From assembly GCA_007618135.1 (NCBI GenBank), contig PHFX01000017.1, positions 1 through 37,951 on the forward strand: a DNA stretch of 37,951 bases, in the 5' to 3' direction. Of this stretch, positions 8,136 through 16,354 are shown piece after piece. This stretch comes from Candidatus Brocadia sp. WS118. Its GTDB lineage: Bacteria > Planctomycetota > Brocadiia > Brocadiales > Brocadiaceae. The position numbers and the translations under genes are program-made. A model generated the notes under the pieces. It ran no database searches and was not told the DNA's origin. It was given only the letters and a program-made list of their open reading frames with translations. Within the stretch, counting starts at the first letter, position 1; each line of letters starts with the position of its first letter.

Positions 8136-8834
8136 ATGCAACCAGCAATTAAAATTGCAGCATCAATTCTTGGCGCTAATCCTGTCCGATTGGAAGAAGA
8201 AATCAAAAAGATAGAACTGGCGGGCATTGATTTAATACATATCGACGTAATGGATGGCCATTTTGTCCCCAACATTACGATGGGACCTTTCATCGTTGAG
8301 GGGATCCGGCGTATTACCAACGTGCCTCTGGACATTCACCTGATGATTGAACACCCAGAACGCTATGTGAATGCCTTTGCTGCAGCAGCACGGGCCGGTG
8401 ACCTGATAACCTTTCATAGAGAGACAACAAAAGAGCCCAAAGAGATTATTGCACTCATTAAAAAGACAGGGTTAAAAGCAGGCGTGTCGCTGAATCCGGA
8501 TACCCCGACCGGGACGGTTGAAGACCTTTTGGATGCGCTTGATATGGTGCTTGTTATGTCCGTGAATCCAGGTTTTGCCGGGCAACGGTTCATCCCAAAA
8601 GTCTTGCCAAAGATTGCGAGGTTGCGCAGTATAGCGCCTGATGAAATGGATATTGAAGTGGACGGCGGCATTACAACGGAAACCGTTTCTCAGGCTGCTC
8701 AACAAGGCGCAAATGTGATTGTTGCAGCCTCTGCAATTTTCAAAACTGACGATCCCTGCGGCGCAATCAAGACCCTCAGGCAAACGGCAGAACAAGCAGT
8801 GAAAATGAGATGCACTCAGAAAGCAAATGCATAG
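8136..8834 (+). CDS. rpe: ribulose-phosphate 3-epimerase
   Basis: A 232-residue TIM-barrel enzyme that interconverts ribulose 5-phosphate and xylulose 5-phosphate (pentose-phosphate or Calvin routes). Seen: KIAASILGAN at the N-terminus, HIDVMDGHFVPNITMGP with metal-binding His and Asp, the HLMIEHPE block, MSVNPGFAGQRFIP and the phosphate-binding DGGI. An in-frame GTG at 8109 would add nine residues, but the ATG at 8136, preceded by AAAGGA, gives the N-terminus typical of the family. It lies about 50 bases after pgk and is probably in the same operon. Confidence 0.95.
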   Translation: MQPAIKIAASILGANPVRLEEEIKKIELAGIDLIHIDVMDGHFVPNITMGPFIVEGIRRITNVPLDIHLMIEHPERYVNAFAAAARAGDLITFHRETTKEPKEIIALIKKTGLKAGVSLNPDTPTGTVEDLLDALDMVLVMSVNPGFAGQRFIPKVLPKIARLRSIAPDEMDIEVDGGITTETVSQAAQQGANVIVAASAIFKTDDPCGAIKTLRQTAEQAVKMRCTQKANA

Positions 8835-8943
8835 GTTTTGTATCTGTATGTGAAACGGGATTTATTTTGATGAACCGGTACCTTCGGTAAAAAACAACTT
8901 GTTTTTTTTCAAAAAGCTTTTAAACTAAGGTAATCGAAACACG

Positions 8944-9068
8944 TTAGCTTTTTGAAAAAGGTAGCGCCGATCCCTTGTGGTCGGCTTGTGCGGGGGATAA
9001 ACCACCCGCGCTACGTTTTCCGTTTCATGTGAATTACTTATAAATGTACGGATTTTTCAAAGAGCTAA
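8944..9068. mobile_element. MITE-like element with 16-bp terminal inverted repeats
   Basis: The left end TTAGCTTTTTGAAAAA (8944-8959) and right end TTTTTCAAAGAGCTAA (9053-9068) are inverted repeats with one mismatch in 16. The interior carries the 54-bp repeat (8961-9014) that is also found inverted at 143-196. No coding capacity. It resembles a miniature inverted-repeat element that may be mobilised in trans by an unidentified transposase. Confidence 0.7.
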
Positions 9069-9100
9069 ATTGTTACGGGTAATCTATTTTGCCGTATCAG

Positions 9101-9146
9101 TACTACTGGAGAAAACCGTTCTTTACTACTGGAGAAAACCGTTCTT
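9101..9146 (+). repeat. two tandem 23-bp copies upstream of accD
   Basis: TACTACTGGAGAAAACCGTTC plus two T bases is repeated twice head to tail with period 23 and no mismatch, in the leader of accD. It looks like a recent slippage duplication and might change spacing of regulatory sites. Confidence 0.8.
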
Positions 9147-9189
9147 TCAGGATTTTATCATGCTTTTATAACAGGCAAGAGGCTTCCTT

Positions 9190-10002
9190 ATGGTGTTTTT
9201 TAGAAAAAAGAAGGACATGCCCAATGGTTTGTGGATACGATGCGACGGTTGCAATAGTATGCTATTTAAAAAAACCGTTGAAGACGGGATGTTCGTCTGC
9301 CCTGAATGCAACTACCACTTCCGGATATTTAGCAGAGACCGGCTGAATCTCCTGGTTGATGAAAACAGTTTTGAGGAAATGTGGCCGAATATGGCGCCGT
9401 GCGACCCGCTCAACTTTAAGGACAGGATAACGTATCCTGAACGGGTAACTGAAGAACAACAAAAAACGGGACTAAAAGAGGCTGCAATTGTCGGAAAAGG
9501 GAAAATCAGCGGCAGGGAAGTAATGATTGGAATCACCGATCCTGGCTTTATTATGGGAAGCATGGGTTCGGTAGTGGGAGAAAAAATAGCCCGCATCACG
9601 GAAAAAGCGATGGAATTGAGGTTGCCGCTCATTATTATTTCAGGCTCTGGCGGCGGCGCCCGGATGCAGGAAGGGGTATTTTCCCTCATGCAAATGGCGA
9701 AAACCAGCGCTGCTATTGCCCGGTTTCAGGATGCCGGCGGATTATATATATCGATCCTGACAGACCCGTCTCTGGGTGGCGTTATGGCCAGCTTTGCATC
9801 GCTGGCTGATATTACAATAGCCGAGCCAAAGGCGCTGATTGGTTTTGCAGGGCCAAGGGTTATTCAGGAAACGATCAAACGCTCACTTCCGAAAGGTTTT
9901 CAGACCGCGGAATTTTTGTTAGAGCATGGTTTCCTGGATATGATTGTCCCTCGCCAGGACATGAAAAAGGAATTGTTCAGACTGATCGCTTATTTGCAAT
10001 AA
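9190..10002 (+). CDS. accD: acetyl-CoA carboxylase carboxyltransferase subunit beta
   Basis: A 270-residue beta subunit of the carboxyltransferase, which with AccA transfers CO2 from biotin to acetyl-CoA to make malonyl-CoA for fatty acids. The N-terminal zinc ribbon has Cys18, Cys21, Cys37 and Cys40 (CDGC, CPEC). The crotonase-fold domain shows ITDPGFIMGSMGSVVGEK, SGSGGGARMQEG, and IAEPKALIGFAGPRVI with oxyanion-hole glycines. Length and order are normal. accA is not in the window. The tRNA-Asn gene follows after 22 bases and may be co-transcribed. Confidence 0.96.
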   Translation: MVFFRKKKDMPNGLWIRCDGCNSMLFKKTVEDGMFVCPECNYHFRIFSRDRLNLLVDENSFEEMWPNMAPCDPLNFKDRITYPERVTEEQQKTGLKEAAIVGKGKISGREVMIGITDPGFIMGSMGSVVGEKIARITEKAMELRLPLIIISGSGGGARMQEGVFSLMQMAKTSAAIARFQDAGGLYISILTDPSLGGVMASFASLADITIAEPKALIGFAGPRVIQETIKRSLPKGFQTAEFLLEHGFLDMIVPRQDMKKELFRLIAYLQ

Positions 10003-10024
10003 TCTTACAAGAGAAATAAAAGGT

Positions 10025-10099
10025 TCCCCTGTAGCTCAATGGTAGAGTAGCCGGCTGTTAACCGGTTGGTTGTAGGTTCGAATCCTACCGGGGGAGCCA
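10025..10099 (+). tRNA. tRNA-Asn (anticodon GTT), CCA encoded
   Basis: The acceptor arms TCCCCTG and CGGGGGA pair (one T-G). The D arm is GCTC..GAG, the anticodon stem GCCGG/CCGGT carries the loop CTGTTAA with anticodon GTT, and the T arm is GTAGG-TTCGAAT-CCTAC. The discriminator G is followed by genomic CCA. No intron and no variable-arm expansion. Confidence 0.96.
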
Positions 10100-10140
10100 A
10101 TTTTATAATAAGCATAGTAAATAAGCATCCATGCAAAGGC

Positions 10141-10962
10141 ATGCAGAATTTCTTACTTACCCGCAAAGACAGCGCACATACCTTACTGAGTTTTATAGCG
10201 CAGAAACTACGGTTATCCAACAAAAAGACAAAACAACTCCTCGACAACCGGCATGTCTTTGTGAATAAAAAGCGGATATGGATTGCTTCCTACCAGCTCA
10301 AAGAAGGAGATTCCGTAGAGATCCACACAGAAGAGGTAAGATCATCATTTCAAAAAACCGCCATCCTGTTTCAGGATAACCACTACCTGATTGTTGCAAA
10401 ACCAGCTCATATGGTAACAAATGGTCCCGAAAGCCTTGAAGACGAGCTGAGGACATTTTTCCAGAACAACCATATTCAGGCCGTCCATCGGCTGGATAAA
10501 GACACCTCCGGCGCAATTATCTTCACCCTGAATAAAGATGCCTTTGAACAGATGAAGACTTTGTTTAAAAAAAATCTTATTAAAAAGATTTACAGGGTTA
10601 TCGTAAGGGGCGGTATAAGTAAAAAAACTTTTACTATAGATACACCAATCCATGGACAAAAGGCCGTGACTCACGTAAAGCTCTTAAAGAGCGGCAGGGG
10701 CGCCTCCTATCTGGAAGTGAGTACTGAGACCGGCAGGACACATCAGATCAGAATACATCTCGCCTCGACGGGATATCCTGTTCTTGGAGAAATGGAATAT
10801 GATCGCAGGCCAATAGAACGCCAGCTATTGAGGCAAGTCCCAAGACAGATGCTCCATGCGTATCAATTATCGTTTACGCACCCCTATACGCGGAAGACGG
10901 TTTCTATTACAGCGCCTGTCCCCCCGGATTTCGATCGGTGTCTTAAGCTTCTGTGGGTATGA
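10141..10962 (+). CDS. RluA-family 23S rRNA pseudouridine synthase
   Basis: A 273-residue RNA-modifying enzyme. Residues about 1-75 form an S4 RNA-binding domain (LRLSNKKTKQLLDNRHVFVN). The catalytic domain has the signature AVHRLDKDTSGAIIF with the catalytic Asp. Next comes the substrate-channel KIYRVIVRG block, then ETGRTHQIRIHLA and LHAYQLSFTHP. These place it in the RluA/RluC/RluD branch; the exact uridine target cannot be told. The frame is open back into the tRNA, but the ATG at 10141, preceded by AAAGGC, is the first sensible start. It lies 41 bases past tRNA-Asn. Confidence 0.9.
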   Translation: MQNFLLTRKDSAHTLLSFIAQKLRLSNKKTKQLLDNRHVFVNKKRIWIASYQLKEGDSVEIHTEEVRSSFQKTAILFQDNHYLIVAKPAHMVTNGPESLEDELRTFFQNNHIQAVHRLDKDTSGAIIFTLNKDAFEQMKTLFKKNLIKKIYRVIVRGGISKKTFTIDTPIHGQKAVTHVKLLKSGRGASYLEVSTETGRTHQIRIHLASTGYPVLGEMEYDRRPIERQLLRQVPRQMLHAYQLSFTHPYTRKTVSITAPVPPDFDRCLKLLWV

Positions 10963-11106
10963 AGAATGATACACCGTAACCGTTTGTTCTTCCGGATTGA
11001 CTACCCACGCCAGCTTTGTGTCGTTTCCAAAAGATTCCACAATTTTTCCATGCACACCTTCTACGGTATCGGACGGGGAAAAGCATTTCAACATTTCATA
11101 CCGCTA
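10963..11106 (-). pseudogene. remnant of a Uma2-family gene
   Basis: A short minus-strand frame reads RYEMLKCFSPSDTVEG, then LAWVVNPEEQTVTVYHSS. This matches the end of Uma2 (DUF820, PD-(D/E)XK nuclease fold) proteins: SPSDT, then a Tyr/Gly-Val segment, then WVVDPEERTVTVY. The N-terminal half, including the catalytic Asp and the first half of the fold, is absent, with an in-frame stop just before the fragment. It converges on and abuts the end of the pseudouridine synthase gene. A full-length relative lies at 16355-16906. Confidence 0.6.
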
Positions 11107-11473
11107 TTTCTAATAGAATTTTATCATTCCCAATAGAAGGAGAATTTTCCCTTCTTTGTATTTTCTTATATCCCTATAAAAATCCTCTACCAACACAATG
11201 GAGACGACTACGGCAACAAGCACACCTGTCCCGCTTGCCATCGATTTCCTGATAGACTATTGGTTTTATGAACTTTACATGTATACTCAATTCGTAAACA
11301 ATATCGTGCAAGTTTAACACGGACAAACGGATTTTGTCCGTGCCACCCTGTTATCAATTTAAAATTCACGCTTTATGAGCATCACGAGTATGTCTCTTCA
11401 TATTATCGTAGGCGTTGTATTTGGCTGGTCATTTATTAATTCAATAGGTAATTTCGTCTTTAGCAAACAAATT
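11107..11473. other. intergenic region with one hairpin downstream of pncB
   Basis: No gene is supported. CACGGACAAA (11318-11327) and TTTGTCCGTG (11333-11342) form a perfect 10-bp stem. On the minus strand it is followed by TTAAACTT, so it may serve as a weak terminator for pncB. Short plus-strand frames here (11016-11252, 11375-11572) have no domain and no ribosome site. Confidence 0.5.
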
Positions 11474-12856
11474 TTACGGTATATTCATGTCCCTCAGTAT
11501 CTTTTCTGCCTCGTGTCTCTTTGCCTCGAGTCCCTGTCTTTTGGTGACAGGATAGGTTTTGGCACCAGTTAAACGTTTGAAGGGTTCTGGCAGGTGTGCA
11601 AGGTTGTTTGATGCGGCACGTTGAATTTCATGGATCGTTGGCAGGTCGTAACATATCTTGCCGTCTTTTATAACCGGTATTAAAAGGGGGATACCTCCTA
11701 TCTTTTCACCTTCAAGCCCAATCACATCTTCCACAAAATTGCCTGCTTTATCAATGGTTCGATATACCTGCTTTTTGCATGGGTACGTAAGTTTATCTTC
11801 GCTGAATTTCATCTTCGGGATAGTCCTCCCATCATGTTTCTGCTCAACCAGCTTATAGACGCCTCCCAGCGCCGGGGCATCTTTGGATGTCACCATCTCT
11901 GTACCCACGCCAAAGGAGTCAATGGGCGCACCATTTTTTAATAAATCATCAATGCGGTCCTCATTCAAGTCACCACTGGCGACGATCTTGACATGCGGTA
12001 GCCCTTCGTTGTCTAAAATTCTTCGCACTTCCTTGCTGAGTTCCAGTAAGTTCCCGCTATCAATACGGACACCCTTCAGCTTCTTCCCAATCGTGGCTGC
12101 ATGCCGTGCCCCGACTAAGGTATCATAGGTATCGATGAGCAGGATCGTATCATCAGGAAATGTCTCGTGGAATTTATTGAATGAGTCTTGTTCGTTTTCA
12201 AATGCCATAACCCATGAATGGGCAATAGTTCCGACTGGTGGTATACCCAGTGCATAGGCTGCGAATACATTGGAGGTACCCTTGCATCCGCCAATAGCAC
12301 ATGACCTGGCGGCAAGGACACCTGCCTGTGGGCCATGAGCACGACGTGTACCAAAGTCAATTACCTCACGCCCCTGAGCAGCATAGACGACCCGCGATGC
12401 CTTTGTTGCTATTGAGGTCTGAAAGTTAATCATTGAAAGAAGGTAAGTCTCTACAATTTGTGTCTCAATGATAGGCGCCGTAACCCGAAGCAAGGGCTCA
12501 CCTGCAAAGGCGATCGTTCCTTCAGCCATTGCATGGACGTTACCGCTGAAAGTAAAATTTTTTAAGTATTCAAAGAATTTCTGACTTACGTTATTAAAGA
12601 TTGGTAATTGCCCTAAAAATTTAATCGTTTCTGCTGAAAATTTCAGGTGGGTAAGATAGTGCAGCGCTTGTTCAAGCCCGGCAATGACCAGATAAGAACG
12701 ATTTTCCGGCAGGTGGCGAACAGATAATTCAAAAGTTGCAATGTCCTGCATGCTCTGTTCAAAATATCCGGCAGCCATCGTAAGCTGGTAGAGATCGGTA
12801 ACAATACCGAGCGAATCTTCATGCAGGAATAGAGATTTTGGTACGTCCATTTTCAT
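11474..12856 (-). CDS. pncB: nicotinate phosphoribosyltransferase
   Basis: A 460-residue enzyme of NAD salvage that joins nicotinate and PRPP, with ATP hydrolysis, to give nicotinate mononucleotide. Seen: the N-terminal TDLYQLTMAAGYF signature, the FGTRRAHGPQAG loop with the catalytic/phosphorylated-His neighbourhood, GVRIDSGNL, and FGVGTEMVTSKDAPALGGVYKLVE at the phosphate-binding site. Length is normal for the long bacterial form. An alternative start at 12850 is equally possible. It is transcribed alone, with a promoter at 12895-12923. Confidence 0.94.
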   Translation of the reverse strand: MKMDVPKSLFLHEDSLGIVTDLYQLTMAAGYFEQSMQDIATFELSVRHLPENRSYLVIAGLEQALHYLTHLKFSAETIKFLGQLPIFNNVSQKFFEYLKNFTFSGNVHAMAEGTIAFAGEPLLRVTAPIIETQIVETYLLSMINFQTSIATKASRVVYAAQGREVIDFGTRRAHGPQAGVLAARSCAIGGCKGTSNVFAAYALGIPPVGTIAHSWVMAFENEQDSFNKFHETFPDDTILLIDTYDTLVGARHAATIGKKLKGVRIDSGNLLELSKEVRRILDNEGLPHVKIVASGDLNEDRIDDLLKNGAPIDSFGVGTEMVTSKDAPALGGVYKLVEQKHDGRTIPKMKFSEDKLTYPCKKQVYRTIDKAGNFVEDVIGLEGEKIGGIPLLIPVIKDGKICYDLPTIHEIQRAASNNLAHLPEPFKRLTGAKTYPVTKRQGLEAKRHEAEKILRDMNIP

Positions 12857-12894
12857 ATATTTCGTCAGGCTTTTATCTCAAAATATAAAGCGCC

Positions 12895-12923
12895 ATGTTA
12901 CTGCGGCATCGGTTTAGGGTCAA
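12895..12923 (-). promoter_or_regulatory. probable promoter of pncB
   Basis: Minus-strand TTGACC (12923-12918), a 17-base spacer and TAACAT (12900-12895). It lies about 40 bases before the pncB start. Confidence 0.55.
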
Positions 12924-13025
12924 GAAAAAGTTGCGTTCAACGAGATTCGTAATCTTTATACTCCTTTTCTCGTTGACCTTAATGCTTTCTATCACCTTGT
13001 TTTAGCAGTGTTTGCATAGGGACTC

Positions 13026-13053
13026 TTGCACATTACAAATAATGTGGTATAGT
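13026..13053 (+). promoter_or_regulatory. promoter with embedded palindrome upstream of the Cache sensor gene
   Basis: TTGCAC (13026-13031), 16 bases, TATAGT (13048-13053). A perfect inverted repeat, CACATTA-CAAA-TAATGTG (13029-13046), fills the spacer. That is a typical position for a repressor operator, so this gene is probably regulated by a dimeric DNA-binding protein. The regulator is not identifiable here. Confidence 0.5.
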
Positions 13054-13166
13054 ATTAATATTCTCTTGTTAAAAGGCAATCATTTTTTAAAGAAACCCGT
13101 CTTGAGCATAGCTATAAAAAGTAACTATCAAGGAAGCCGTGGGATTATCTTAAGGAGTCTTGTGCC

Positions 13167-14678
13167 GTGAATCCCTTCCTCTCAATTAAGGGTAGATTAC
13201 TTACCGTAATCCTCTGTATCTCTTTCATACCTATTACGGTAATTACTCTGGTATACTACTTCAATGCCAGGAGTTCCCTCAAGAGCCAGGTTTTAGACCA
13301 ATTAAAAGCAGTTGCGGAATCAAAAAGACTCCATGTCCGGACTTTTATGGAGATTAAAAAGGTACAAACTGTGGATTTCAGTTCTGACGGGTTCATTCGA
13401 AATAACCTTGAGGCAATCATTCGAGGAAATACCTTAACCCGGAGGCGGACAAGTAACTTAAACGAATATCTTTCAGAGAAAAAGCTGACGACGGACAGGG
13501 ATCTTGTTGCAATTGCTCTTGTGGGCAGGGATGGTAAGGTTGTTTCATCTACCAATGAAAAGTTACTTGGCAAGGATATGTCTGACCAGGAGGTATTTAT
13601 CCATGGGAAAAGTATGAAATACGGTGAAACATTTATAAAACCACGGTACGCTTCTTCCTTCGCTGCAAATTGCATATTATGTGCTTCCCCAATTATTTCC
13701 CAACATAGCGTCGAATTCCTTGGAGTGATTATCAACGTTTATCACCTTACAGGCCTGAATGAGATAACGACCAACCGTGTCGGAATGGGAGAGACCGGTG
13801 AAGTATATTTAGTTAACAGAGACAAAATAATAATTACTGATTCGCGTTTCATCAACCGCGCTTCACTTCATTTGGTTGTGAATACAGAACCCACGCGCAA
13901 GATTGTTGAAAGCAACGAAGAAATGGTCGGTATCTATCCCGATTACAGGGGTATACCTGTTATTGGCGCCTCAATGGATATCCCTGAATATGGGTGGGTG
14001 CTTTTGGCAGAAATCGATGAAGCAGAGGCCTTTGTTTCAGTGAAGAAGTTAGGTATTGTTGCATTAATTTTTGGGATTGTTAGCGCCGCTGTGGCGATTG
14101 GTGTGGGAACTACTTTTGCCATTTCACTATCAAGGACTATTAAGGATTTTACACATTTAACCAAGAGTTTTGCGAGCGGAGCATTGGATTACCGGCTAAT
14201 GGCTAACCGCAAAGACGAGATTGGCATCCTTGCCAGCAGCTTTAATACTATGGCTGATAAACTCGCAAAAGAAATCACGGAACACAAACGCATCGCAGAA
14301 GTATTGCGAAAAAATAAAGAACAGTCGCAGGCAATTCTGGACAACACGACAGCGGTTATTTATCTCAAAGATACCGAATATCGCTACATCCTCATAAATC
14401 AGCAATTCGAAAGACTTTTCCACGTGACGAAAGAACAGGTCGTAGGGAAAACGGACTATGATCTTTTCCCAAAAGAAAATGCAGATGCCTTCCGGCTGAA
14501 TGACCGTAAGGTGCTCGATACAAGACGGTCTCTTGTGATTGACGAGGTCGCCCCTCACGATGACGGACTGCATACCTATATTTCATTGAAATTTCCCATG
14601 TATGACTCGGTTGACGGTCTTTACGGCGTGTGTGGTATCTCTACAGACATTACGGAACGATTACAGAAAAAAATGTGA
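13167..14678 (+). CDS. membrane Cache-HAMP-PAS sensor protein lacking an output domain
   Basis: A 503-residue inner-membrane sensor. GTG start with AAGGAG nine bases upstream. Residues about 9-30 form TM1 and about 35-275 a periplasmic double-Cache-type ligand-binding domain (MGETGEVYLVNRD, then IPVIGASMDIPEYGWVLLAEID). TM2 spans about 287-312 and HAMP about 313-365 (RLMANRKDEIGILASSFNTMADKL). A PAS domain follows at about 378-500 (ILDNTTAVIYLKDTEYRYILIN, VVGKTDYDLFPKE) with a PAC-like end GISTDITERLQ. The gene stops four residues later: no histidine kinase, GGDEF or methyl-accepting domain follows in any frame. It may be a truncated kinase or may signal through a partner. Confidence 0.85.
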   Translation: MNPFLSIKGRLLTVILCISFIPITVITLVYYFNARSSLKSQVLDQLKAVAESKRLHVRTFMEIKKVQTVDFSSDGFIRNNLEAIIRGNTLTRRRTSNLNEYLSEKKLTTDRDLVAIALVGRDGKVVSSTNEKLLGKDMSDQEVFIHGKSMKYGETFIKPRYASSFAANCILCASPIISQHSVEFLGVIINVYHLTGLNEITTNRVGMGETGEVYLVNRDKIIITDSRFINRASLHLVVNTEPTRKIVESNEEMVGIYPDYRGIPVIGASMDIPEYGWVLLAEIDEAEAFVSVKKLGIVALIFGIVSAAVAIGVGTTFAISLSRTIKDFTHLTKSFASGALDYRLMANRKDEIGILASSFNTMADKLAKEITEHKRIAEVLRKNKEQSQAILDNTTAVIYLKDTEYRYILINQQFERLFHVTKEQVVGKTDYDLFPKENADAFRLNDRKVLDTRRSLVIDEVAPHDDGLHTYISLKFPMYDSVDGLYGVCGISTDITERLQKKM

Positions 14679-14743
14679 GAAAAATACTGCTTAAGGAAAT
14701 GGCCTTACCAGTGTGTCCCCGTAAACTATGTACTCTTTATTTT

Positions 14744-15478
14744 CTAATCAGAATACGCATAAAGGAGCATGGAGGAAATTGCAATGGCGGCTGTTTCAAC
14801 CCTGAGGATTGAATTCCCGATGCCGACGGGCTTACAACCCGCTTTCTCTGCCATTTCAATTTCACTCCGGTCAAAACCACCTTCCGGCCCTATGATGCAA
14901 ACGATCGTTTTCGCTGAGGGATGTTCAATTACAAAATGCTTCAGCGTCCTGGCATTGGGTTCGGTGCATGCAATGAGGGGGAGGTCGTAACAACGAATAT
15001 TCTTTACGAAATCAGAGAATGGTATCTGATTTTCGATGTGAGTGACAAAATTTCGCCTGCATTGTTTGGATGCACCGATTGCAATCTTGTTCCATCTTTC
15101 AATCTTCTCACCTGATGTATTGCGAATATTCACGACACTTCGTTTGCAAAAGATGGGAATAAGCGTCTTTACACCCAACTCAGCGCATTTTTGAATTAAG
15201 AAGGCAGCCAATTTCCCTTTGGGGACAGAAAATGCTATGGTAATATCAACACAAGATTCCCTATCAACCGCCCTGGATTGTTCAATAAATACCTTTAATT
15301 TATCATGCAAAATTTCAGTAACACGCGCCCGGTATTCAGACCCCTTTCCGTCAAAAAGGGTGATCGTGCTCCCAAGTTTTGCCCGTTTTACATGCAGAAT
15401 ATGATGTGCCTCGCCGCTATCTAGCCAAATTTCCGGCGCTTCAGGGGTATACGGCAGGTAAAAACGATCTTGATGCAT
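14744..15478 (-). CDS. rsmE: 16S rRNA (uracil1498-N3)-methyltransferase
   Basis: A 244-residue SPOUT-class methyltransferase that methylates U1498 of 16S rRNA. The N-terminal PUA-like part includes HHILHVKRAKLGSTITLFDGKG. The SAM-binding knot has IVCIIGPEGGFDRSE and then GNSILRVETAAIA, matching the family's GPEGG and LGxRILRxETA blocks, though the first residues of the latter read GNS rather than LGP. Its ATG abuts the rnfB stop codon with no gap, so the two genes are co-transcribed and probably translationally coupled. Confidence 0.92.
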   Translation of the reverse strand: MHQDRFYLPYTPEAPEIWLDSGEAHHILHVKRAKLGSTITLFDGKGSEYRARVTEILHDKLKVFIEQSRAVDRESCVDITIAFSVPKGKLAAFLIQKCAELGVKTLIPIFCKRSVVNIRNTSGEKIERWNKIAIGASKQCRRNFVTHIENQIPFSDFVKNIRCYDLPLIACTEPNARTLKHFVIEHPSAKTIVCIIGPEGGFDRSEIEMAEKAGCKPVGIGNSILRVETAAIAISSMLLYAYSD

Positions 15479-16303
15479 CTATACGTTCAGGGTGTGCTTT
15501 GCAAGACTTCGTTCCCTGGCAAAATTGATGATCGTATGGTTGGGACAAACCTCTACACATTTGCCGCAGGAAGTACATTTATGATAATCAATTACCGCAA
15601 GATTGTTTTGTACGTGGACGGCATCATATGGGCATATCTTCTCACACTGTTTACAAGCAATACAGGAATCCTGGCATATCTTTTTTGCCACAGCCCCCTT
15701 ATCGAGAGATTTACAGCGCACGTGAACCATCTTTGATACCGGCACGATACTAATCAGTTTTCTTGGACACACTGCTGCACACTTTCCGCACGCCGTGCAT
15801 CGCTCTTCAATTACCTTTGGGAGGCCGTCTTCTCCCATATACATAGCTTCAAATTTACACGCCTCCACACAGGTGCCTAAGCCTAAGCAGCCATAATCAC
15901 AACCAAGAAAACCGCCGCCAACAATATGTGCTGCACGGCAGTCTTTTACCCCGGTATAGGCAAATTTATTTTTCACCCCTCTCGCATGACACATGACAAC
16001 GGCAACCGTCCGCTCCCTGCCTTCAAACTTGACACCCATAATGTTTGCCACAAGCTCCGCCACGGCGGATTGTCCTACGGTGCAACCAGATACCGGGGCC
16101 TTACCTTCTACCACAGCCTGAGCAAAACCGCTACAACCCGGTTGACCACATGCGCCACAATTTACACCAGGAAGCGCCTCGTTAATACGCTCAATGCGAG
16201 GGTCGACTTTCACCGCAAACTTATCAGAAGCAATGGCCAAACCTATCCCAAAGACCATGCCTAAGATACCGAGGGTAATTGCCGCTCCTAAAAGTAAATC
16301 CAT
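15479..16303 (-). CDS. rnfB: RnfB-like electron transport complex subunit, polyferredoxin
   Basis: A 274-residue membrane-anchored iron-sulfur protein. Residues 1-25 form a transmembrane anchor. Then comes the RnfB-type [4Fe-4S] motif GVNCGACGQPGCSGFAQAV with a later partner Cys, a long cysteine-containing spacer (GFLGCDYGCLGLGTCVEACKFEAM), and ferredoxin CxxCxxCxxxCP clusters (CTACGKCAAVCP, CIACKQCEKICP, CTSCGKCVEVCP). In Rnf complexes RnfB passes electrons between ferredoxin and NAD(H) coupled to ion pumping. The partners rnfA, C, D, E and G are not adjacent; the only neighbour is rsmE, so this copy may sit apart from its complex or work with another partner. Confidence 0.88.
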   Translation of the reverse strand: MDLLLGAAITLGILGMVFGIGLAIASDKFAVKVDPRIERINEALPGVNCGACGQPGCSGFAQAVVEGKAPVSGCTVGQSAVAELVANIMGVKFEGRERTVAVVMCHARGVKNKFAYTGVKDCRAAHIVGGGFLGCDYGCLGLGTCVEACKFEAMYMGEDGLPKVIEERCTACGKCAAVCPRKLISIVPVSKMVHVRCKSLDKGAVAKKICQDSCIACKQCEKICPYDAVHVQNNLAVIDYHKCTSCGKCVEVCPNHTIINFARERSLAKHTLNV

Positions 16304-16354
16304 ATACTCTGTCTCTAAAAATTACTCTTTAAAAAATTTCCGTATCACGATTCT

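Noticed and set aside
10066-10140. Upstream start of the pseudouridine synthase inside the tRNA gene
   Set aside because: That ATG lies within tRNA-Asn; the first start after the tRNA with a ribosome site is 10141.
14676-14750. Sec read-through of the TGA that ends the Cache-PAS gene
   Set aside because: The downstream frame shows no homology and no Cys context at the stop; no hairpin of SECIS type follows.
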